NCBI RefSeq assembly: GCF_002157685.2
Contig: NZ_AP026738.1
Span: 5,146,001-5,210,000, forward strand
From: Comamonas thiooxydans
Lineage (GTDB): Bacteria; Pseudomonadota; Gammaproteobacteria; Burkholderiales; Burkholderiaceae_C
Length of the DNA stretch: 64,000 nucleotides
Direction of reading: 5' to 3'
Part shown: positions 17,906 through 26,446 of the stretch, piece by piece
Position numbering within the stretch: the first letter of the stretch is position 1
Layout: every line of letters begins with the position of its first letter
Notes under the pieces: model-generated
What the model saw: the letters and a program-made list of their open reading frames with translations, nothing else
The model's database searches: none
What the model was told of the DNA's origin: nothing
Position numbers and translations under genes: made by a program

Positions 17906-18913
17906 TCAGGTATCAGCCGTAAAGCCAATCTGCTTGACCAGAGGGCCCCAGCGCTCGAACTCGGCCTGCTGCGAACGGGCCATTTCCTCGGGCGTGGAGC
18001 TGGTGGCAATCAGGCCGACCACCCCCACGCTTTCCTTGAGCGCATCGCTCTTGAGCGCTGCCGTGATGGCCGCATGGGCGCGTGCACGCACATCGGCGGG
18101 CGTCCTGGCATTGGCATAAAAGCCAAACCATTCCTCGGCCGTCAGGTCGGCAAAGCCCTGCTCGGCAAAGGTGGGCACATTGGGCAGATAGGGGTTGCGC
18201 TGAGGTCCGCTGGTGGCCAGCACGCGCAGCTTGCCGGCCTTGTAGTAGCTCAGGAAGTCGCCGCTGGGGCCCATCACGGCAGCAATCTGACCACCGGCCA
18301 GGTCGGACACTGCAGGCGCCGTGCCGCGGTAAGGCACATGGCTGAGCTTGATGCCCGAACGCAGGCTGAGCAGGGAGCCAATCAGATGCGGCTGGGTACC
18401 GGCACCGGGGCTGCCGAAGCTGGCCTTGTCGGGGTTGTTCTTGCACCATGCCAGAAAATCCTTGAGCGTCTTGACCTCGGCCGGCACGGCGGGGCCGACC
18501 GCCAGACCGTGGTGCATGATGGCCCCAATCGAAATCGGCTCGAAATCCTTGGCCTGATAGGTCAGCTTGCTATAGATATGCGGGTAGATGGAGAAGGCCG
18601 AGACCTGGGACAGCACGATGACCGAGCCATCCCCCACGGAGTTGCGCAGATTCTCCAGTGCGATGCGGCCACCGGCACCGGGCTTGTTTTCCACCACGCC
18701 CATGTTCTTGGAGTAGCTGGTGCCGCCGATCTTTTCGGCCACGCGGCGCGCCACCGAGTCACCGGCACTGCCTGCGGGGAAGCCGTACAGAATGCGCACC
18801 TGCTCCAGCGGTCCACTACCCTGTGCATAAGCATTGCGGCCAGCGATGCTGCCGAATGCGGCCAGCGCTGCACCAGCGCCCAGGCCTTTGACGAAATTGC
18901 GACGATCTTGCAT
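17906..18913 (-). CDS. Bug/TctC-family tripartite tricarboxylate transporter substrate-binding protein (copy 1)
   Basis: Bug proteins are periplasmic solute receptors, many of them without a cognate TctAB transporter in the same locus. This 335-residue protein starts with a twin-arginine signal (DRRNFVKG, then a hydrophobic stretch) and likely cleavage after AYA near residue 30. The family segments GFPAGSAGD, VVENKPGAGG and VPYRG are present. It is about 92% identical to the next gene upstream. A Shine-Dalgarno AGGAGA precedes the ATG. Its position in a CoA-ligase block suggests it binds the organic acid that the pathway degrades, either for uptake or sensing. Confidence 0.93.
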   Translation of the reverse strand: MQDRRNFVKGLGAGAALAAFGSIAGRNAYAQGSGPLEQVRILYGFPAGSAGDSVARRVAEKIGGTSYSKNMGVVENKPGAGGRIALENLRNSVGDGSVIVLSQVSAFSIYPHIYSKLTYQAKDFEPISIGAIMHHGLAVGPAVPAEVKTLKDFLAWCKNNPDKASFGSPGAGTQPHLIGSLLSLRSGIKLSHVPYRGTAPAVSDLAGGQIAAVMGPSGDFLSYYKAGKLRVLATSGPQRNPYLPNVPTFAEQGFADLTAEEWFGFYANARTPADVRARAHAAITAALKSDALKESVGVVGLIATSSTPEEMARSQQAEFERWGPLVKQIGFTADT

Positions 18914-19004
18914 GGTTTGTCTCCTCTATTGTTCGATCGCTATATGCAGGCTTGAGCCTGTCTGAAAAATCCCGACCCGAATGCTATTCGATACCAAGGG
19001 GTCA

Positions 19005-20012
19005 TCAGGAATCGCCCGTAAAACCGATCTGCTTGACCAGCGGGCCCCAGCGCTCGAACTCTGCCTGCTGCGAACGGGCCATTTCCTCGGGCGTGGAGCT
19101 GGTGGCAATCAGGCCGACCACGCCCAGGCTTTCCTTGAGCGCGTCACTCTTGAGCGCTGCCGTGATGGCCGCATGGGCGCGTGCACGCACATCGGCGGGC
19201 GTCCTGGCATTGGCATAAAAGCCAAACCACTCCTCGGCCGTCAGGTCGGCAAAGCCCTGCTCGGCAAACGTGGGCACATTGGGCAGATAGGGGTTGCGCT
19301 GCGGTCCGCTGGTGGCCAGCACGCGCAGCTTGCCGGCCTTGTAATAGCTCAGGTAGTCGCCGCAGGTGCCCATGATGGCTGCGATCTGACCGCCCACGAC
19401 GTCCGAGACGCCGGGCGCCATGCCGCGATAAGGCGCATGGCTGAGCCTGACGCCGGAGCGCAGGCTCAGCAGCGCCCCCAGCAGATGCGGCTGGCTGCCG
19501 GCACCGGGGCTACCGAAACTGGCCTTGTCGGGGTTGTTCTTGCACCAGGTCAGAAAATCCTTGAGCGTCTTGACCTCGGCCGGCACGGCAGGGCCGACCG
19601 CCAGACCGTGGTGCATGATGGCTCCGATGGAAATCGGCTCGAAGTCCTTGGCCTGATAGGTCAGCTTGCTATAGATATGCGGATAGATGGAGAAGGCCGA
19701 GACCTGGGACAGCGCAATCACCGAGCCATCTCCCACGGAGTTGCGCAGATTCTCCAGCGCAATGCGGCCGCCGGCTCCGGGCTTGTTTTCCACCACGCCC
19801 ATATTTCTGGTGTAGCTGCTGCCGCCCATTTTTTCGGCCACGCGGCGGGCAACCGAATCACCGGCGCTGCCTGCGGGAAAGCCATAAAGAATGCGCACCT
19901 GCTCCAGCGGGCCGCCGCCCTGGGCATAGGCGCTGCGGCTGGCGATGCCGCCGAACGCGGCCAGCGCGGCACCAGCGCCCAGCCCTTTGACGAAATTGCG
20001 ACGACCTTGCAT
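19005..20012 (-). CDS. Bug/TctC-family tripartite tricarboxylate transporter substrate-binding protein (copy 2)
   Basis: This second receptor has the same 335-residue length and Tat signal (GRRNFVKG) as its downstream neighbour. My alignment gives 28 substitutions. Half of them fall between residues about 172 and 226, in the ligand-binding core. The last 100 residues are nearly unchanged, and the DNA there shows very few silent changes. Copy 2 is nearer the promoter. The start at 20012 is supported by GGAGA and by alignment to copy 1; the longer in-frame start at 20078 is rejected. The tandem pair probably covers two related ligands. Confidence 0.93.
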   Translation of the reverse strand: MQGRRNFVKGLGAGAALAAFGGIASRSAYAQGGGPLEQVRILYGFPAGSAGDSVARRVAEKMGGSSYTRNMGVVENKPGAGGRIALENLRNSVGDGSVIALSQVSAFSIYPHIYSKLTYQAKDFEPISIGAIMHHGLAVGPAVPAEVKTLKDFLTWCKNNPDKASFGSPGAGSQPHLLGALLSLRSGVRLSHAPYRGMAPGVSDVVGGQIAAIMGTCGDYLSYYKAGKLRVLATSGPQRNPYLPNVPTFAEQGFADLTAEEWFGFYANARTPADVRARAHAAITAALKSDALKESLGVVGLIATSSTPEEMARSQQAEFERWGPLVKQIGFTGDS

Positions 20013-20108
20013 GACTTGTCTCCTGCCTGAAATACGGACTCTTCGGTCCTGTGGAATCAATACACGTCTCGATAACAAACCAGCGGGCTGTCACCAGCCC
20101 GCCCTGTC

Positions 20109-20876
20109 TCAGCGCGGAGCCATGCGCAGCGCACCATCCAGCCGAATCACCTCGCCATTGAGATGATCGTTGTGCACGATATGCACGGCCAGATCGGCAA
20201 ACTCCGAAGGCTTGCCCAGGCGCGAAGGAAAGGGAATGGATGCTGCCAGCGACTGCTGCACGGGCTCGGGCAATTCCTTCATCAACGGGGTGGCGAACAG
20301 GCCTGGTGCCACGGTGCAGACACGAATGCCGTGCTGGGCCAGATCACGCGCCATGGGCAGCGTCATGCCGACCAATCCGCCCTTGGATGCGCTGTAAGCC
20401 TGCTGCCCCACCTGGCCATCGAAGGCAGCCACCGAGGCGGTATAGAGAATCACGCCGCGCGCGCCATCCTCCAGCGCCGCCAGCTTGGCGCAGCGTGCGG
20501 CAAACAGCCGCGTCATGTTGTAGCTGCCGACAAGGTTGACGCGGATCACGCGTTCAAAGTCTTCCAGCGGCGCGGGCTCGCCATCGCGGCCGATCACGCG
20601 CTTGGCCGTGCCGATGCCGGCCACATTCATGAGAACGCGTGCATCCGAGCCCCATTGCTCGCGAACGGCATCCAGCGCGGCCGTGACGCTGGCCGCATCG
20701 CAGATATCGCACTCCAGCGCCAGCCCGCCGATCTCGGCAGCCACCGCCTTGGCCTTGTCGAGCTGACGATCCAGCACCGCCACCCTTGCGCCTGCGGCAG
20801 CGAGCGCACGCGCCGTGGCCTCACCGAGGCCGGAGGCGCCGCCGGTGACGATGGCAATCTGATCCTGAACTTGCAT
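20109..20876 (-). CDS. SDR-family 3-hydroxyacyl-CoA dehydrogenase (type II-like)
   Basis: This 255-residue short-chain dehydrogenase has the NAD(P)-binding TGGASGLG motif at about 12-19, the NVAG motif, the active-site Ser in TASVA, and YSASK. The sequence style (VQDQIAIVTGGASGLGEATARAL, VAPGLFATPL) matches type II 3-hydroxyacyl-CoA dehydrogenases (HSD10-like). That activity fits the surrounding ligase and hydratase genes: it would oxidise the beta-hydroxyacyl-CoA made by the crotonase. It lies 60 bp after the ligase gene and 96 bp before a Bug gene. Substrate is inferred from context only. Confidence 0.9.
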   Translation of the reverse strand: MQVQDQIAIVTGGASGLGEATARALAAAGARVAVLDRQLDKAKAVAAEIGGLALECDICDAASVTAALDAVREQWGSDARVLMNVAGIGTAKRVIGRDGEPAPLEDFERVIRVNLVGSYNMTRLFAARCAKLAALEDGARGVILYTASVAAFDGQVGQQAYSASKGGLVGMTLPMARDLAQHGIRVCTVAPGLFATPLMKELPEPVQQSLAASIPFPSRLGKPSEFADLAVHIVHNDHLNGEVIRLDGALRMAPR

Positions 20877-20936
20877 ATCACTATCCTTTTAAAAGCTGCT
20901 TATGCTTTGTGTTATCGGGCCCAAGCCTGTTCTGGC

Positions 20937-22841
20937 TCAGAAATTGGGCTTCAGGATCAGGGCCAGCGTTTCGTCATAGAGGCCGGCCACCACGTCGGCG
21001 CGATGCTGGAGCACGGCACGCTGGTTGATGGAGCCCTTGTCCGTGACTTCGCCCAGGTCCAGCGATGGCGGCCTGATCGCAGCCACTGCCCGCGCAATGC
21101 GGGTGGCGCTGCCGGTGGCCGTCTGCGCCAGCTGGTTCAGAACCGTCTGCAGATGCTGCTGCACTGGCTCGCTGTGCATGATCTGCTCCAGCGTCGCCCC
21201 CGCTTCCAGGCCACTTAAGGCCGCACAGGCCGGAGTCCCGAAAACGATGGCACCGACCTCCTTGCGATCCAGGCCGGTCAGCACCACGTCCTGGATATAG
21301 GGGGCGCCTGCGTGAATGATCCTCGCGCGCAGCGGCCCCACATTGACGAATGTGCCCGTGGCCAGCTTGAAGTCCTCGGCAATGCGGCCGTCAAAGCGCA
21401 GGCCCTGGTTTCGATCCTGCGGGTCGCGCCACTGCACGGCGTCGCCGGTGCGGAAGAATCCGTCCTCGTCAAACGCCTCGTGCGTCGCTTCAGGCGCGCG
21501 CCAGTAGCCAGGCGTGACATTCGGTCCGCGATAGCGAACCTCCAGCTTGCCATCCACAGGCGCCAGCTTGAGCTCCAGACCCGGCACCGGTACGCCCAGG
21601 TCTCCGGAGCGCACGTCGGGACGGTTGATGAACAGGGCCGATGGCGAGGACTCGGTCATGCCCAGGCCGGTTCCCATCACGATGCGCTCGCCGCACTCGG
21701 CCTCCTGCGTGCGGTGCAGGCTATCCCAGACGGGCTGGGCCAGAGAGGCTCCGGCATAGAAGAACATCTTGACGCGCCTGAGCAGGCTGCTGCGCAACTG
21801 CGCATCGCTCTCCATGGCACGGGCGATGTATTCGAAGCCCGTGGGTACGTTGAAGTAGACGGTGGGAGAGATCTCGCGCAGATTGCGCAGCGTCTCGGCA
21901 ATGCCTGCCGCCGTCGGTTTGCCTTCGTCGATGTAGACCGTGCCGCCGTGATAGAGCGCGAGACCGATGTTCTTGTTGCCTCCGAAAGTGTGATTCCAGG
22001 GCAGCCAGTCCACCAGCACGGGCGGGCCTTTGACCATATCGGGCATGGTCTGGGCAATCTGCTGCTGGTTGGCGCACCACATTCCGTGAGTGTTGATCAC
22101 GGCCTTGGGCAGCTTGGTCGATCCCGAGGTGAACAGGAACTTGGTGATGGTGTCGGGCCCGGTAGCCTGCATGGCGACATCCACCGCAGCTGTAGGCACG
22201 GTTGCCAGCAGGTCGGCAAACAAGGTACAGGTCTGGGCATCGACGGCCGGCTTGCGGTAAACCACCTCACAGCCCTCGGGCAGCACGGCGCGTACCGCCT
22301 TGTCATAACGCGCCGCATCGGCGGCAAAGATCAGGCCGGGCGTGAGCGTATCGACCACATGGCGCAACTTGGCGTAATCGGTGCTGACCAGTGAATAGGC
22401 CGTGGAGACCGAGCAATAGGGCACGCCTGCATACAGGCAGCCCATGGCCAGCATGGCATGGTCTAGATCGTTCTCGCTGAGGATGATGACGGGACGCTCT
22501 GCCGATAGCTTTCTGTCCAGCAAGGACTGCGCAATGCTGCGCGCCGCTGCCAGCGTCTGGGCATAGCCGATGCGCTGCCAATCACCGGTGCTGCCGTCGG
22601 CCAGCCGTTGCCGCTGGGCGATGAAGGTCTGCTGCGGCGTGGTCTGCGCCCAGTGCACCAGCCTGTCGGTCATGCGCGCTGCGTGCTCTGCCAGCGCCCG
22701 GTCGGAGCGCACGTAGAAAGTGCCGTCGCCTGCCTCCCTGACCTGGATGCTGCGCACGCCGAACTCCAGCTCACGGTAGCGGGGCCTGTCACCCTCTACT
22801 GCCTGACCGAGGGCCTGCATGGCTGTGTTTGTCTCCTGCAT
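20937..22841 (-). CDS. Feruloyl-CoA synthase-like AMP-dependent acyl-CoA ligase
   Basis: The protein activates a carboxylic acid to its CoA thioester through an acyl-adenylate. At 634 residues it is in the range of the feruloyl-CoA synthase branch. The ANL-family P-loop reads FTSGSTKLPKAVINTHG (near residue 240), followed by a GMTESSPSA-type segment and GRIAEDFKLATGTFVNVG near the C-terminus. The start is chosen at 22841 because GGAG lies 9 bp upstream; a GTG at 22856 and an ATG at 22820 are alternatives. It lies 38 bp after the crotonase gene, so the pair is probably co-transcribed. Ferulate is the best-supported substrate class, not proven. Confidence 0.87.
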   Translation of the reverse strand: MQETNTAMQALGQAVEGDRPRYRELEFGVRSIQVREAGDGTFYVRSDRALAEHAARMTDRLVHWAQTTPQQTFIAQRQRLADGSTGDWQRIGYAQTLAAARSIAQSLLDRKLSAERPVIILSENDLDHAMLAMGCLYAGVPYCSVSTAYSLVSTDYAKLRHVVDTLTPGLIFAADAARYDKAVRAVLPEGCEVVYRKPAVDAQTCTLFADLLATVPTAAVDVAMQATGPDTITKFLFTSGSTKLPKAVINTHGMWCANQQQIAQTMPDMVKGPPVLVDWLPWNHTFGGNKNIGLALYHGGTVYIDEGKPTAAGIAETLRNLREISPTVYFNVPTGFEYIARAMESDAQLRSSLLRRVKMFFYAGASLAQPVWDSLHRTQEAECGERIVMGTGLGMTESSPSALFINRPDVRSGDLGVPVPGLELKLAPVDGKLEVRYRGPNVTPGYWRAPEATHEAFDEDGFFRTGDAVQWRDPQDRNQGLRFDGRIAEDFKLATGTFVNVGPLRARIIHAGAPYIQDVVLTGLDRKEVGAIVFGTPACAALSGLEAGATLEQIMHSEPVQQHLQTVLNQLAQTATGSATRIARAVAAIRPPSLDLGEVTDKGSINQRAVLQHRADVVAGLYDETLALILKPNF

Positions 22842-22879
22842 TGTCTTTGTCTCCACAGCGTTATTTTTTGAGAGTGCTT

Positions 22880-23662
22880 TCAGTCCTTGCTGACCTTGGC
22901 GGCCCGCCCGGACAGAAACTCCTGCAAACGGAACTTGGCTTCTGGCGCGCTCTGTGCCACGGCAGCCATCAGAGCTTCTGTCATCAGCCCCTGATCGGCG
23001 GGCTGATCAGCAATCCGGGGCAACGCGTGCATCAGGGCGTAATTGGTCATGGGGGCGTTTTCGGCAATGCGCAGCGCCAGCTCCACGGCCTTGTCCAGCG
23101 CATGCCCTTCGGGCACCAGATATTGCGACAGACCGATGCGCTCCCCCTCTTCGGCCTTGTACACACGGCCCGTGAACATCATGTCGGCCATACGCGCGGC
23201 TCCGATCAGGCGCGGGATGCGCACCGAGCCGCCACCGCCGACGAAAATGCCGCGCGAACCTTCGGGCAAGGCATAGAAGGTACTGCTGTCGGCCACACGG
23301 ATATGGCAGGCGCTGGCCAGCTCCAGGCCGCCCCCCACCACGGCACCATGCAGGGCGGCGACAACGGGCACCGCGCCGAACTGCACCTGGCGCAGCGCCT
23401 CATGCCACATGCGTGAGTGCAGAACGCCCTGGGCCGCATCGCGTTCGCTGAGCTCGCTCAGGTCCAGGCCGGCGCAGAAATGCGGGCCATCGCCATCCAC
23501 CACGGCCGCGCGCACGCTGGCGGGCAGATTCATGAACACATCGCGCAGACCCATCACCAGCCCATCGGACAAGGCGTTGCGCTTGGCGGCGCGCATCAGG
23601 CGAATGACGGCGACCTGCTCGGCTTCGCCACGGAACTCAACTGCAATTTCTTTATGAGTCAT
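22880..23662 (-). CDS. Enoyl-CoA hydratase/isomerase (crotonase) family protein
   Basis: This 260-residue crotonase is the first gene of the catabolic block. Both glutamates that catalyse water addition in classic hydratases are present: in HGAVVGGGLELASAC and in ALPEGSRG. The oxyanion-hole region HFCAGLDLSEL is also normal. It can therefore hydrate an enoyl-CoA, for instance feruloyl- or cinnamoyl-CoA. Whether it also cleaves to vanillin and acetyl-CoA like Ech cannot be told by eye. The ATG at 23662 has AAGGA at good spacing, better than the ATG at 23668. An AT-rich dyad at 23687-23701 lies just upstream. Confidence 0.92.
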   Translation of the reverse strand: MTHKEIAVEFRGEAEQVAVIRLMRAAKRNALSDGLVMGLRDVFMNLPASVRAAVVDGDGPHFCAGLDLSELSERDAAQGVLHSRMWHEALRQVQFGAVPVVAALHGAVVGGGLELASACHIRVADSSTFYALPEGSRGIFVGGGGSVRIPRLIGAARMADMMFTGRVYKAEEGERIGLSQYLVPEGHALDKAVELALRIAENAPMTNYALMHALPRIADQPADQGLMTEALMAAVAQSAPEAKFRLQEFLSGRAAKVSKD

Positions 23663-23686
23663 AACCATTCCTTTTGCATCATTATT

Positions 23687-23701
23687 GTTATTTCAAATAA
23701 C
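23687..23701. promoter_or_regulatory. Candidate operator (inverted repeat GTTATT-TCA-AATAAC)
   Basis: A perfect 6-bp inverted repeat with a 3-bp centre lies 25 bp upstream of the first gene of the catabolic block, in an AT-rich 159-bp divergent gap. MarR regulators typically bind short AT-rich dyads like this. It may be the site for the MarR protein at 15317-15877. Confidence 0.45.
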
Positions 23702-23821
23702 TAAATGCAAGACATCCTCGGCCATTTGCTCTCAGTGCTTTCCCCGATTCGCGCAGCAGGAATGCACAACTAGTCCAGGTGTGACATTCACGAACGCGGC
23801 GACTTCGCATAATGTGACCTC

Positions 23822-25516
23822 ATGACATCACCCAGCCAGCCCCGCCCCAGCCAGTTGCTTCAGCCCCAGCGCGCGCCAGTTCCCGCGCGCGATGCTTCCA
23901 CGCTTTTGTTGCTGCGCGACTGCGCCGACGGCAAGGGTTTTGAAGTGTTGATGACAAGGCGTGCCGATCAAGGCATCTTTGCCAATGCCTATGTTTTCCC
24001 CGGTGGCGGTCAGGAAGATGAAGATGCAGCCCCGGCCAGTCATGCGCTGGCGCGCGTGCGTCCCAGCATGATCGCCGAGGCGGGAGAAGAACGCATTACC
24101 CAGGCTCTGACAGGCATTCGCGAGACTTTTGAGGAGCTGGGCATCCTGCTGGCCTATGACCAGGCCGGCCAACCCGTTCCACCGGCCCAAGTTCAGCAAC
24201 TGGACCGCAAGGCATCGCTGTATGAGCAATGCCGCGCGCGCGGCTGGACGTTGGCCGTGGACCAGCTCTGGTATCTGGCCCACTGGACCGCACCATTGGA
24301 CCTGCCCAAGCGCTTTAACGTGCCGTTCTTTGTGGCCCGCATGCCCGAGGGTCAAACGGCGGTGGCCGACGAAACCGAGCAGTTCGAGCCCATCTGGATT
24401 TCTCCGCAGGATGCGATTGCGCGCTTTGAAGAGAAAAAACTGTTCATCCTCTTCCCCACCCAGCGTACATTGCAGCGCATAGCTCACCAGCCTGATACCC
24501 AGGCCGTGATCCACGCCCTGCTAAGCGAGAAACCGCTGTGGCAGGCCTGCCCCCGTGGCGGCCACCTGAAAGGCAAAGACACACGCCATACCGAAACCGA
24601 TATGGCCTATGGCGAGCTGGAAATGGTGCTGCCCGACGGCCACGGCATTCACCATCTGGACTGGCAGCCTGAAAAAGCCGTGCCGCTGCGCAAGAACCTG
24701 CTGCGCCTGACGGCCCCCAACTCCGGCATGATGACCGGCCCCGGCACCAACAGCTATCTGGTCGGCGATACGCATACGGGCTATATCGCCATCGACCCCG
24801 GCCCGGACGATGCCGAACATCTGCAGCGCCTGCACGATGCCGCCGGCGGCGATATCCGCTACATCGTCTGCACCCATTCCCACCCCGATCACTCGCCGGG
24901 CGCCGCGCCGCTGCAGGCCATGGTCCTGCTTTCCGGCCATGCCAGGCCTCCCATCATGGGCCTGCCGTCGGCGCCCACAGCGCGCGCCAACAGTCGCTTC
25001 AGACCCGAGGTGACGCTACGGGACGGAGAGCGCATCACGCTTACCGGACAAGACACAGAGGGCGAAATCACGCATACGCTGCACGCCATCTTCACGCCCG
25101 GCCACGCGGCCAACCACCTGTGCTTTCTGCTGGAGGAGGACGCGCTGCTGTTCAGTGGCGATCACATCCTCAATGGCAGCACCACCGTCATCAGCCCGCC
25201 GGACGGCAATATGATCGATTACCTCGATTCGCTGGACAGGCTCCACTCCATGTGCCTGGAGCATGGCATTCGCTACATCCTGCCCGCCCATGGCTATGTG
25301 CTGGGCTTCGCGCGACATCAGATCACCCGCCTCAAGGCCCACCGCCTGGCACGCGAGGCCAAGGTACATCAGGCCATGCGCACCAAGCCCGACGGCAGCA
25401 TTCAGGACTGGGTGGCGATTGCCTACGCCGACACACCGCAAGCCCTGTGGCCCGTGGCCCAGCAATCGCTGCTGGCGCATGTGGAGCGCATTCAAAAGCT
25501 CTGCCTTGGCAGATAG
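23822..25516 (+). CDS. Nudix hydrolase / metallo-beta-lactamase-fold fusion protein
   Basis: This 564-residue protein joins two hydrolase folds. The N-terminal third (about 20-230) has a Nudix pattern: VFPGGGQEDED, then after an insertion of about 30 residues RETFEELGILL, the metal-binding half of the Nudix box. The C-terminal half (about 270-560) is a metallo-beta-lactamase domain with THSHPDHSPG (HxHxDH), FTPGHAANH, SGDHIL and PAHG, close to the LACTB2 type. Both domains look active. It starts 160 bp from the divergent crotonase gene and is followed by a pseudouridine-synthase homologue 66 bp downstream. The substrate is unknown; nucleotide-CoA or RNA-related hydrolysis are possibilities. 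Confidence 0.9.
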   Translation: MTSPSQPRPSQLLQPQRAPVPARDASTLLLLRDCADGKGFEVLMTRRADQGIFANAYVFPGGGQEDEDAAPASHALARVRPSMIAEAGEERITQALTGIRETFEELGILLAYDQAGQPVPPAQVQQLDRKASLYEQCRARGWTLAVDQLWYLAHWTAPLDLPKRFNVPFFVARMPEGQTAVADETEQFEPIWISPQDAIARFEEKKLFILFPTQRTLQRIAHQPDTQAVIHALLSEKPLWQACPRGGHLKGKDTRHTETDMAYGELEMVLPDGHGIHHLDWQPEKAVPLRKNLLRLTAPNSGMMTGPGTNSYLVGDTHTGYIAIDPGPDDAEHLQRLHDAAGGDIRYIVCTHSHPDHSPGAAPLQAMVLLSGHARPPIMGLPSAPTARANSRFRPEVTLRDGERITLTGQDTEGEITHTLHAIFTPGHAANHLCFLLEEDALLFSGDHILNGSTTVISPPDGNMIDYLDSLDRLHSMCLEHGIRYILPAHGYVLGFARHQITRLKAHRLAREAKVHQAMRTKPDGSIQDWVAIAYADTPQALWPVAQQSLLAHVERIQKLCLGR

Positions 25517-25582
25517 CGCCCAGCGACCGCCGCGCTAGACCTGTGGACAACTAGGACATGGCCGGAGCATTAAGCTCTCGCC

Positions 25583-26350
25583 ATGTCTGAATCCCTGCCT
25601 GAACAAGAAAGCATCCGCCTGGCCAAACGCGTGGCGGAGCAAGAACAATGCTCGCGCCGCGAGGCCGAGCTCCATATCGTCGCGGGCAATGTCCAGGTGG
25701 ACGGCAAAGTGGTGCAAGTGCCCGAAACCCGCGTGCGCCCCGATCAGGTAGTGATCCTGCGCAAGGATGCCAAGCCTGAAGCCATTCCGCCCGTCACCAT
25801 CCTGATGAACAAACCCGCGGGCATGACCCAGGGCCCGGCCTATGGCCGCGTGCGCAGCGCGCATTCGCTGCTGAACGAAGGCACCAAGGCCAAGCTGGAT
25901 ACGCCCATGCCCCAGCTGGTGCTGGATCATCACTTCAGGAATCTGGAGTCGTTTCTGACGATTCCCCTGCCCGCCAGCGGCCTCATCGTCTACACGCAGG
26001 ACAAGCGCGTGGCACGCAAGCTGGCCGAGGAAGGCATGTGGCTGGAGCAGGAAATCATTGTCGGCGTGGAGGGCCAGATCATTGAAGATGGTCTGGAAAT
26101 TCTGTACGAAGGTCTGCCCATTCCCGGCGGCAACGGCCATCGTCGCATGCCTCCCTGCCATGTGAGCTGGCAGAGCGAAAACCACCTGCGTTTCGCTCTC
26201 AAGGGCATTGCTCCCGAAGAGATCGAGAAAATGTGCGCCGCCATCGGCCTGACGGTGGTCAGCATGCGCCGACTGCGCCTTGGCCGCGTCTCTCTGGCCA
26301 AGGTGCCCGAGGGTCAGTGGCGCTATCTGATGCCCTGGGAAAGGTTCTAG
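25583..26350 (+). CDS. RluF/RsuA-type pseudouridine synthase homologue, probably catalytically inactive
   Basis: The 255-residue protein has an N-terminal S4 RNA-binding domain (RLAKRVAEQEQCSRREAEL, about 11-70) and the RsuA/RluF fold, starting LMNKPAGM. However the catalytic GRLDxD(T/S)xGL motif is replaced by TIPLPASGL, so Pro stands where the nucleophilic Asp should be. The conserved Tyr of KEYLV is Ile (QEIIV), and the RQIRRM arginine motif is EEIEKM. The reading frame is clean, so it is not a decayed gene. It may be an RNA-binding protein that has lost modification activity. It lies 66 bp after the Nudix/MBL gene. Confidence 0.85.
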   Translation: MSESLPEQESIRLAKRVAEQEQCSRREAELHIVAGNVQVDGKVVQVPETRVRPDQVVILRKDAKPEAIPPVTILMNKPAGMTQGPAYGRVRSAHSLLNEGTKAKLDTPMPQLVLDHHFRNLESFLTIPLPASGLIVYTQDKRVARKLAEEGMWLEQEIIVGVEGQIIEDGLEILYEGLPIPGGNGHRRMPPCHVSWQSENHLRFALKGIAPEEIEKMCAAIGLTVVSMRRLRLGRVSLAKVPEGQWRYLMPWERF

Positions 26351-26385
26351 ACGTCTGCCCTCCAGGGGCGTCGCGGGCCACGCCA

Positions 26386-26413
26386 CTGGCAAATGAGAAT
26401 CATTCCGTAGAAT
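26386..26413 (+). promoter_or_regulatory. Fur box overlapping a sigma-70 promoter upstream of the sigma/anti-sigma hybrid gene
   Basis: The 19 bp at 26389-26407 (core AATGAGAATCATT) match the Fur consensus at 13 of 19 positions. They sit between CTGGCA (26386-26391) and TAGAAT (26408-26413), spaced 16 bp apart like a -35/-10 pair. Fur with iron would block this promoter. Transcription would start near 26420, supporting the ATG at 26447. Confidence 0.75.
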
Positions 26414-26446
26414 GTGGGATTCCTGTGCTGCCGTCCGGCCTCCCGC

